Source of the DNA: Flavitalea plasmicola
GTDB lineage: Bacteria > Bacteroidota > Bacteroidia > Chitinophagales > Chitinophagaceae
Assembly: GCF_030546645.1 (NCBI RefSeq)
Contig: NZ_JAUOTO010000015.1
Span: 1-42,540, forward strand
DNA length: 42,540 nt
Direction: 5' to 3'
The notes beneath the pieces were generated by a model. It was given only the letters and a program-made list of their open reading frames with translations, made no database searches and was not told the DNA's origin. Shown here piece after piece: positions 12,101 through 18,400 of the stretch (its first letter is position 1; each line of letters starts with the position of its first letter). A program made the translations under genes and the position numbers.

Positions 12101-12445
12101 CGCCATGAATAAGGAGGTGTCGCTGCCGTTAAAAAACGCGGGGCTGTACCCGGCATTCTCAAAAGCATGGTAAACCGTTTCCAGGAGCATCCTCTGTCTT
12201 GGGTCCATGTTCTGTGCCTCACCGGGAGATATATCAAAAAAAGAAAAGTCGAACTGGTCGATATCGTCGAGATAGCCGAATACCTGGTAGTCCTTATCCA
12301 CAGCCAGACCGGTGTTCTTTATACGCCTGAGGTCGACTGGCCTTACGCTATCCATGGCAGACCTCAGGTTCTTGAAGAATTGCATCACCGAGTCCGCCTG
12401 GGGCAACCGTGCCGAAAATCCAATGACAGCTATAGATCTTTCCAT
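1..12445 (-). CDS. Hybrid PKS-NRPS, KS-(AT remnant)-KR-T-C-A(Thr)-T-C-A(Leu)-T-C-A(Ser?), 3' end outside window
   Basis: The frame is open from an ATG at 12445 to the left edge, giving 4148 residues without a stop. Domains in approximate residues are: KS 1-430 (active Cys in DSTCSSSL, His in EAHGTGT and NIGHTDTVAG); decayed AT 430-700; KR 710-1140 (TGGGTGMG, later LSSS and EYTVANAY with the catalytic Tyr); T 1235-1300 (GGHSL); C 1325-1760 (HHIISDFWS); A 1800-2290; T with GGDSI; C 2420-2860 (HHAIIDGWS); A 2880-3365; T with GGDSI; C 3495-3930 (HHAIIDGWS); A 3960-4148, cut by the edge. Pocket residues read DFWNIGMVHK for the first A, the classical Thr code, and DAWFLGNVVK for the second, a classical Leu code. 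The third shows only D-V-W, as in Ser domains. The gene starts 22 bases after the stop of the previous NRPS, whose last domain is T, so this KS should extend that chain. No TE or E domain is seen. Confidence 0.95.
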   Translation of the reverse strand, partial: MERSIAVIGFSARLPQADSVMQFFKNLRSAMDSVRPVDLRRIKNTGLAVDKDYQVFGYLDDIDQFDFSFFDISPGEAQNMDPRQRMLLETVYHAFENAGYSPAFFNGSDTSLFMADVNLDYHRLAVVRDATLVAGNMNAMTAGRIARYFNLRGKALAIDSTCSSSLVALEEACNDLILGNSKHALVCGARLSLFLPEKEHDQHYFDVMAPDGKAKSFSAQANGLAGGEAVACILLKPLQAALDDNDIIHAVIRGTAVNSDGALSASLTAPDAVAQSEVIRKAWSKAGIDPEDIGFIEAHGTGTKIGDPIEIEGLNTAFRAYTPRKGFCALSAVKTNIGHTDTVAGLAGLIKTILSLKYKVLFPSLHFDRPNPLIDFSNSAVYVNTAFRDWEVAEGKKRIAGVSSFGLMGTNCHAVLEEAPVRETVLHAVEEQLPVVLSGGSQVSLERNILALRDHLLAHPGLSMTDIAYTMATGRKHFAYRHAVVASSTDGLLNGLSTTALRGRPAGVTRNIFVYSGITVQAPLVDHFRACHPLFDQAFRECMALTEMRNGPFNAFAFQYAFHRLLGSVGVRSNYLVGNGIGKCVIAVVKGDASLQDGLQKALAFDDTAAPGDIASRVAKLIDMETGRQMVNFLEMGPVGDISTALRECRTESSPYRVVTLDEDPAGAFHRYIAEAYMAGSDIDWNQYFPVNACRIELPGYQFDRKRCWIGEPAPFRLEYQYTPAWTLYAPAGPTSAPTDECILVMADTHGVADIVIDRLRAAGNRCIRVSYGVGFEMPDDDAYIINDRLEAHYSCLENMLRQKGIELTGVIRLHSSTDDVYASCFSQVFLAKALAGRLQRRIKFLNVTFNGQRVTDGDRLSIPDSVSEAFFKSLLSAYPGAVIGSVDFNTDTDTIDDIAAYILYQYNDKDDLRFFAYRSGRRYVKQLTAVPPDSLPAYHFPPDAVYLVTGGGTGMGMQLCRTIARQSRGHFIIIGRTAVGEKEKWEELLLNSRDEGLKERIRDLQYLENAGSSVEYRSADVADEPAMRAIATSMAAEYGRITGIIHGAGNLPKAADAAAGHRTIEESMAVLRPKIEGVKNLEKLFGILKPDFFILSSSLNAWVPQKDSWEYTVANAYLDAFANDCFHEKGMRMLSVNWPVWAGTGMGRDTSKTSYNKRAGILKAITAAEGAEVFQHLAGFKGPNMVVANALFRQSSNPYFLVDDGGGTGSGVSTETLMRDETAGMGPREAYSVTAPDQVLLYVIDVWKEVLRHANISATDDFFEIGGHSLNGSRVLVRLNEMFGLSMDFETLLEYGQAGQLAAYIHAQCNPTAEESGLTIQPAPIRSSYEMSDSQRRIWVLQHIGKETNAYNITRAYRIKGAVDISGFSESYDLVVRRHQALRTTFIEAEGTWRQVIHPEGGAAGASASDGGATGKLSLLDLSHESNAEMLATTRLREEGAWMFHLDKGPLVRAQLIKLSDKEFIFLFSMHHIISDFWSCEVFVNDLVRIYHAPAGRRKDILPPLPIQYKDFSVWQHRELAAGTLAASRTYWKEQLMNAPVVNLPLDFSRPAVKTYHGQTFRHFFDQEATAALDLLSRQQQASLFMVLVSLIDVLIYKYTGQSDIVIGTPVAGRPLPELEHQIGCYVNTIVLRSRFPKDAKFTDLLRSVRETCLKAYANQTYPFDRLIEDLDPVKDAGRNPLFDICVVLQNTDFNGADGFAIDGFEIEGIALEDHTSKFDLNFTFQRHAGGLQLNIEYNTDLFAAARIVQLAGHLDRIVAATVARPEIDISEINFLYPEELQALLRQEQAAYPSGLTPIDLFETNAALAPDKIALTCNTVQLSYHRLNQWANQLASYLHDKHAIGVGDFVGLLVDRSEWSVVAMFGIMKSGAIYVPLDPLYPPERIRYIIQDAGIRTCIAEDEGMIETFGLDRDSTIFLRQEWDDIAACPSYNPARTIGPADPAYVIYTSGSTGMPKGVVVDHGNLTRLFVNDQFPFLFKDTDTWTLFHSMCFDFSIWEIFGALLYGGRLVVADKDTVQNPSLFLRLLEREGVTVLNQIPTLFGNLLQAIGERKDCRLQLRYVIFGGEALNPGKLKDFHYRWPDVELVNMYGITEVTVHATYKKITGKEIAEGISNIGQAIPTTSIYIMDEEHRMLPAGVPGEIVVGGKGVAKGYLYKPELTAGRFIQNPYDPADRLYCSGDVGMRLWNGDIQYLGRKDHQVKVRGFRIETGEIETALLRTSGVREAHVVAKREANDDYSLIAFISGTSDVRPIRAEIMAILPPYMIPAYFVVLDEFPLTPSGKVDKKALLLNMQLQAYAGPEYQAARDNLEQELVECWKEVLSRDDVGIHANFFELGGDSIKAIRLSMAINKRIATDAVDVRTLFLHPTVAAVADQIRYAGENAQAQAGGKDSITASIEQLKTSLLSDPTLAQRLPAGWEDVYPMSDIELGMVFHNMSDATSAIYCDQFFFQVEDPTYDHALFVQAFHQLIDKHEILRTSFHLNEFAIPVQIVHRTAAMRKDIPFEDISRLSRQEQQQRIRQDLKEDKDTPFDIVSPGLWRMKVYALSGYEQGILWTDHHAIIDGWSNASLLTELSNVYFRLKSDAAYKVTRLRASYKDFIIDQLRFQQVPEITRYWQNELLDYERADFPFNKSLPSAGDQKEFGRRNTPFGLELSRMIRAYAVRHGVTIKEVCLTAFLYLLKYTNNANDVTIGLVASGRPEVEDGDKILGCFLNTVPFRHKFDKASSPAATVAAISQKVKQLKSYDKLTLPGILKAIGEEVTMQNPIYDIIFNYIEFHIMGEIHEHTKINRSGVYFYEIVNTNFNFIVDGYKEDIFLIIAYLDGLFTAAEIDDLVLYYQRILRCIVDEKPVLSGADVTGGGQVVALADVSAKTQPAFPALAVHELFSLQAERTPDATAIVYAGRRLSYATLEDVSDRLAAYLRDVSGVKPNDLSAVLLDRSDWMIIAILAALKAGAAYVPIDPSLPSQRIDHMLKDGNIKVVLTTSELMFSVLEYFNGQIFAMDLQLDGLPQPASKYRVPACEDQVAYVVYTSGSTGKPKGVMVEHASLRNLCSWHIRTFETHADSRATLYAGVGFDASVWELWPYLLSGATLFPIEEPLRLDMVAFAAFLRKEAITHVFLPTPVYEQMVRQQLPLDKEMWILTGGDTLRTFHPEHKIVNNYGPSENTVVATSCRLTAAAAAPIPIGKPIDNVDVYILSEELDILPRGTIGEICLSGKGLAKGYLGLPGLTAEKFVPHPFKEGQRLYRTGDQGRWLPGDTIEFKGRRDDQLKINGYRIELGEIETRIRDYDAVKDAVVLVKQTAEGDKELTGYVVTDTPDILPGLKAFLQASLPQYMQPSGFILLEEALPLTPNGKLDKKYLAELGSVETSSGATTIGPRNPIEEQLAALWQDKLGHGDIGIFDNFFAIGGDSIKAIRLVVDINKTFGSSLEIKDIFEHQTIAGLAGCLEIPVVATVPVRADLLQGSPSINKLREEITGDPTLSRLLPSGWEDLFSVSDIQKGMLYHSQLHAASGVFKDYFLYQIEDESFDLDIFRNAFALLVDKHPMLRTSFNTGDFSEPVQIVHTGGSFVIDMDITDMRMRDEEEQRKAMLAFVARYHQPSFDLANPGLWRLAIARLDEHDYCILWVVHHAIIDGWSNSSLMTELTNVYYRLKEDPAFRPGLLKASYKDFIIDQQRHKISEKTRNFWASEMEGYKRTGLPFNKQSAMLESDKVTRRFTIDLDEGLAHAVAGFAGRQEVNVKIVYFSAFLYLIRSIVNTEEVVIGLVSNSRPAVEDGDKIVGCFLNAIPFRWDFSRATAPAGLVHSISEKLALLTAYDKLSFFEIIKSIGEEASGVNPVYDILFNFVDFHIYRGVHANTKSKLPLVDSFYENTNTFFDFTIIKSGDDIRVSISYATDLYSEKELQRAAGYFIRILTSFTMYEQRTLSVDAVMDEKEKEKLLTLHESGARRWDNDDTVLQLFEEQAARYPAAVAVRSGGEGMSYGELDRRSNRVAHALLGRGLRREELVCLCVERGFEMIVGILGIMKAGGAYVPVDPDYPEERINYMVSDSEARYVLRQEDVRLMWGDGMADGPVGVKVGSGELAYVMYTSGSTGRPKGVMVEHRGVSNRMQWGQRYFALGPGDAVLQKTTYCFDVSVWELLGP
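10340..11160 (-). other. Vestigial acyltransferase region inside the PKS module
   Basis: A KS-to-AT linker of normal type follows the KS, with its usual D-I-A-Y-T motif. After it comes only a short AT-like stretch. It keeps the N-terminal AT pattern (a helix like FAFQYAFHRLLGSVGV). The nucleophile elbow, normally GHSxG, reads GNGIG, so the catalytic Ser is Gly. The sequence then jumps almost directly to the AT C-terminal FLEMGP motif. The whole KS-to-KR interval is about 275 residues, where a linker plus a full AT would need more than 400. The substrate-binding Arg segment and the YASH/HAFH-type motif are missing. This is read directly from translation. Loss of activity is a firm inference, and a role as a docking platform for a trans-acting AT is a guess. 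Confidence 0.85.
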
Positions 12446-12467
12446 AAATCCTGCAGAATAAATAGAT

Positions 12468-15400
12468 TTAAAAAGGTATTTCCTTCATCTCCATTTCTTT
12501 ACTGGAATAGCCGGGGCCTGATCGCCGGATCATCCTGCTTTGAGAGGCAATGGTGGCGTGACTAAAAAGAGAGGCTATGGTAAAACTGTCCGGGAACCGC
12601 TGGTTAAGGAGGTTCAGGAGCCTGACGCTTTTTAATGAGTCGCCGCCTGCTTTAAAGAAATTATCGTGAATGCCTATTTTCTCGAATAACAGGACATCTT
12701 TCCAGATGCCCGCAACAGCCTCTTCGATCTCATCACCGGGGCCTTCTTCTTCCCTGTCGATGGTGCCGGAAAGGGCAAGCGCACGCAGCGCATTAAAGTC
12801 TGTTTTCCCGGAGCTGGTGGTGGGAAGGTCTTCCACACGGACCAGTAAATGCGGGATCATATAGGCAGGCAGCTGAGCGCTCAGCCAGTCCTTCAGCTCC
12901 AGCTCATCTATCTGCCGGGATGCCGTATAATAAGCCAGAATATCCGAGGCCCCCTGGTTGTCCCTGACAAAGACGACCTCGTCCTTTATACCCGGGAATT
13001 TCCGGATGGCATGCCCGATCTCCTCCAGCTCTATCCGGTAGCCTCTCACCTTAACCTGAAAATCCTTTCTGCCCTGTAGCCGGATATTCCCATCGGCAGT
13101 CCAGCGGCCCAGGTCACCTGTCCTGTAAAGCTTTTTGCCGGGGGCCCAGGGATGGGGAAGGAATTTTTCTTCGTTCAGGTCAGGCCGCTGGTGGTACCCG
13201 ATGGCCAGGCCGTCGCCGCCGATGTAGACCTCGCCGACCACGCCTGTGGGAAGAAGATGTTGGTGGTCATCCAATACATATACAGTGGTATTATCCAGTG
13301 GGGCGCCGATGGAATACAGGTGGTCTTCACAGGTAATTTGCCGGGAAGTGGACCACACGGTGGTTTCGGTAGGCCCATAAAAATTCCACAATTCCTTCGA
13401 ATTTGCCAGCAGGAATTTGCCCAGGTTGACATTCAGCAGTTCGCCACCGGTGATACATTTTAACCTCCTGTCGCCTTGCCACCCGGCATTGCGCAGCATA
13501 CTCCAGAATGTCGGCGTCGCCTGCATGAGGGTCGGTTGCATGCTTTCCATCCGCTGGATGACCTCGAATGGGTCCGACATCCCATTGATCAGTATGACCG
13601 AGGCGCCGGTGACCAGGGGGAGCATCAGCTCGGTGATGGAAATATCAAAGGAGAAGGTGGTGACCGCCATGATCCTGTCATGTGCGTCAGGATGCAGCCG
13701 GCGATCCATCGCCCACAGGTAATTGACGATCGAGCGATGGGATACCAGCACCCCTTTGGGCTGTCCCGTGGACCCGGAGGTATACATCAGGTAGGCCGCA
13801 GCAGCGGATGAGATGGAGGTTGCGGGGCCCATCACGGCATTTCCACTGCACCGGAGGTCCACAGGCGCGAGCGCAACCCCGGCAGGCGGCAGATAGCCCC
13901 CTGCCCCATGGGTCAGAACCAGCCGCGCCCCGCTGTCCCGGATGAGGAAGTCTATCCGCTGCGGCGGCAACTGCTTATCCACAGGAAGATAGGTAGCCCC
14001 GGCCTTTAATACGCCCAGCAGGGAGATCAATAACCATTCCGAGCGGTCGAGCAATAAGGCCACTACGGCCCCGTCAGTTACCCCATATTCCTTCCTGAGG
14101 ACGCGGGCAAGATAATTGGCCCTGCTGTTCAATTCCCGGTAGGAGAAAGACTTGTCCCCGGTGATCACGGCAGTCCCGTCGGGCGTCTTTTCAGCCTGCT
14201 CCTCCACCAGTTGATGGATCAGCCGGTGGGAAGGGTATGCCTGCACCGTGTCATTGAATCGGTAGAGGAGGTCGTTCATTTCACTGGCAGGCAGCACCTC
14301 CGTGCTCTCAGGCAGGCCCGCCGGATCGAGGAATCCCCGCAACAGGGAGGTATAGTAGTGTTCGATCCTTTTCAGGTCCTCACGGTCATAAATATCCGGG
14401 GAAAAGATCATCGCCACCTTGTCTTCGCGCGGCCCTGCAATGATGGTAAAATCAAAGAAAGTATTGGTGTTCTCAAATCCTTTCACCAGGGGATCCATGA
14501 CCTGCACACCGTCCGTTCGCAGTCCGTCCAGGGCAGACAGATCGACATAGTTGAAGATGATATCATAAACGGGATTGATGCCATGAACCTCGCTCCCGGA
14601 AAGCCGGGCGACCTCCGCAAATGACAGCTTGTCATACGCTTTGAGACGGATATAACGGTCATGCACAGCTTCCAGGATCGCTCCAAAGCTGGCGTGCGGC
14701 GGCAGCTGCACCCGGAAAGGCAGCGTATTCAGGAAACATCCAAGGACCTCATCCCCCTCTTCCGTCTCCATCCTCAGGTTACCCACCAGGCCAAAGACTA
14801 TGTCCGAGGCGCCGGTGGTCAGCTTTAGCAAATAGCTGAAGGCGGCCAGGCAAACCACTTTTTTGCTCACCCGCGTTCTTACAGCTATGCTGTCCAGCAA
14901 TCCATTATCCAGCGTAAAGGTATATACGTCGCTGTCCTTGGGGCCCTGATCATGGCTGGGCACGGTGCGATTGAAGGGCAGTTCGGTCCGTCTGTGGTCA
15001 TGCAGCTCCTGCAGCCAGAAATCCCTTAGGACCGGGGAATGCCGGGCGCCGTATTGTTCGATGATATGATCCTTGAAAGTCGTCCGCAGGGGAGCAGGCA
15101 CGAAACCGGGGTCCTTTTTCAACGCCTCATAGGTATTCACCAGCTCGGTAAGCAGGCTGGCGTTGCTCCAGCCGTCCAGGATGGCGTGGTGGAATACCCA
15201 TAGTACAAAGTATTCATCGTTGCCAAGGGCGAATACCCTCATATACCAGAGGCCGGGAGAGGAAATATCGAATGGGACAGCTCTTTCCCTTCGGACCTGT
15301 TCTTTCAGACAGGTGGCCGCCTCCATACGGCTCATGCCGGATAGGTCTTCCAGCCGGACATCGATCTCCACCGCAGCAGGGACATATATGAGATGTAAGA

Positions 15401-18400
15401 ATTCCGGGAAGTTCCTGATGTCGTAGCTCGTGCGAAGGATAGGATGACGCCGGATAAGCAGGGCGAACGCCTTTTTCAAAGTCATCTCATCGAAGGATGG
15501 ATCTTTCACCTGGTAACAGAACTGGTCCTTATACATTCCCCCGGCGGCTCCTGTGAGGTTGTAATAGAGGATGCCTTTCTCGATGTCGCTTAAAGGATAT
15601 GCGTCTTCCACCAATGGCGGCAAGTCATAACGTGGCAGGCCCGGGAGAGGTTCCGCCGCGGGCGCTTCGGGAAGGAGCAGGTTGCTCTGTGCCACCGAAG
15701 CCAGTTCCCGGATGCTGGGATGCCTGAACAGGTGGCTGACGCGCAGGCCCGCATGCAGCTGGCCGTTCACCCGCGCAACAAGCCGGATCGCCTTGAGGGA
15801 ATCACCGCCGGAGAGAAAGAAATTTTCATCGATCCCGGTAGCGCCGATGCCCAGCACCTCTGTCCAGACGTCATAGATGGCCTGTTCGATCTCATCACCG
15901 GGTGCGGTCAACGACCGTGCCACGGCAGTGCCGTCGACGTCGAATAGCGGCAGCGCATTCCTGTCGACTTTGCCGCTGACGGTTAATGGGAAGCTTTCCA
16001 TTCTCCTGTAAAAGGAAGGTATCATATAAGGGGGAAGCAGACCGGCCAGGTGCTGCCGGATAAGGACATCGTCGACGGGCTGATGAGACAGGTAATAGGC
16101 CACCAGGTGCCTGCTCCCTTCCTGACCCTGCATGCTTACTACTGCATCCCCGATGGAAGGGTGCTTCCTCAGGTTGTCCTCGATTTCTCCCAGCTCAATC
16201 CTGAATCCCCTGATCTTGACCTGGTGATCTTTCCTGCCTGTATACTCAATATTGCCGTCATCGAGCCACCTGCCGATGTCCCCCGTACGATAAAGCAATG
16301 TTCCTTCTTCGAACGGGTTGGGGACAAATTTTTCTGCGGTAATGTCAGGCCGGTGGAGATACCCTTTGGCCAGCCCTTTCCCGGCAATACATATTTCTCC
16401 GGGGACACCGATGGGCTGCAGCCGCAGGTTGTCGTCGAGCACATATAATTTAATGTTCCAGATGGGCTTTCCGATAGGCACCCGGTCATCGGAGGCGCTG
16501 GTCTCATAATAGCTGACATCCACCGCCGCCTCGGTAGGGCCGTATAAATTATGCAGAGGAATATCCAGCAGTTCGTAATGCCGCTTCACGGTGGAAATGC
16601 TCAGCGCTTCGCCGCTTGCAAAGACATATTTGAGGCTGGCAACCATGGGAATGGCTGCCGGCAGGTATTCCAGGAATTCGGTATACATGCCGGGAACAAA
16701 ATGAAGGGCGGTGATCCCGTATTGCCGGATGTCACTTATCAAAAGCTCCGGCTCGTAAACATGCGCGCTATTACACAGCGCCATCCTGCAGCCCTTGCAC
16801 AGGGGCATGAATATTTCCCAGACGGACACATCGAATATGTTGGGCGTCTTCTGGAGGATGACGTCGGACGGATCGAAACCATAATGGTTCCACATCCATT
16901 CGATCCTGTTTATCACTGGTTTATTCTCCATCATCACGCCCTTGGGCATGCCCGTCGAGCCGGAAGTATAAATGACATACAGGAGCCCTTCGCCGGATCC
17001 GTGTATCTCCGGCTTGCTGCTGCTATGATCATGTGCAATATTCCTCCATACATCCCTGAGATAAATAGTGGCAATTCCGGGAACCGCGCTGTCCGCGCTG
17101 ACAAGCTTATCCGCAATGAGGACTTTCGCTCCGGCATCCTGCAGCATAAAGATCTTCCTGGACGCCGGGTAGGCAGGATCCACAGGGAGATAAGCCGCCC
17201 CGGATTTCAATATTCCCAGGATGCCGGCGATCATCCATTCCGTACGCTCCATTTCCAGGCCTATGATATCGCCCGGACTTACCCGGTGCTGCGTTATAAG
17301 GAAGTTAGCCACCTGGTTGGACCATTGGTCCAGCTGCCGGAAGGTCAGGCTGCGATCTTCATGAACAACGGAGATGGCATCCGGTCTGCATTCCGCCTGT
17401 CGTTCGAACATTTCCAGGATGCTGTTGCAGGGAGAGGCCTCCGCAAAAGTATCGTTAAAGTCCACCAATAGCCGATGCAGCTCTTCCTCTCCTATGCATT
17501 GCAGGCTTTCCAGCGGCGTCCCGCTGTCTTGCAAGGCGGACCTCAGCAAGGTGCAAAAACGGCTGGCAAGCAATTGCATGGTGCTTTGAACAAAAAGATC
17601 CGCATCGTAGGTGATGTTCAGTTCAATATGTTCATCCCTTTCATTGAATTGGAAGCAAACATCGAATTCGCTGTGGAGGCTTTCCGGTGTAAAAGGGCGG
17701 ACCCGGATATCATGCAAGCTAACTTCCAGGTTCTGCCGGGATCTTGCATCATTCAATATGATCATCGCGTCGAACAGAGGACTTCTGCTGGGATCCCTGG
17801 CCAGGGCCAGGTCTTCCACCAGTCTGTCGAATGGGTATGCCTGGTTGGCATATGCCTCCAGCGCACATTGTCTCACCGCTTCCAGCAGTCCTGAAAAGCT
17901 CAGGTCGTCATTAAATTTCGTGCGCAGGGGCAATGTATTGATGAACAGCCCGATCTGCCCTTCCAGGTCAGGATGTTCCCTTCCGGCCACGGGCGTGCCG
18001 ACGACTATATCTTTCTGGCCCGTATGTTTGTACAGCAGCGCATTCACTGCAGCGAGCAAGGTCATGAATAAGCTGACGCCATGATGCCGGCTGAATGCAT
18101 AGGTATTCCCGGATAGTTCTTTATCCAGGATGACTTTTACCGAAGACCCCCTATATTTTTTTACGGCTCCCCGCTGCCTGTCTAAGGGAAGGTCCAGCCT
18201 GGGTATCTCTCCCCGGAACCTGTCTAACCAATACTGCTTCATGAGGCCGGTTTCCGGCTGCATCAATTGCAGGCCCTGCCAGTGCACATAATCTTTATAT
18301 TGGACCTTCAAATCCGCGAGTCTTTCGCCCTGGCCGGAAGAATAGTAGTTGTACGATAATAACAGCTCTTTTATGAATACTTCCATGGACCACCCATCGG

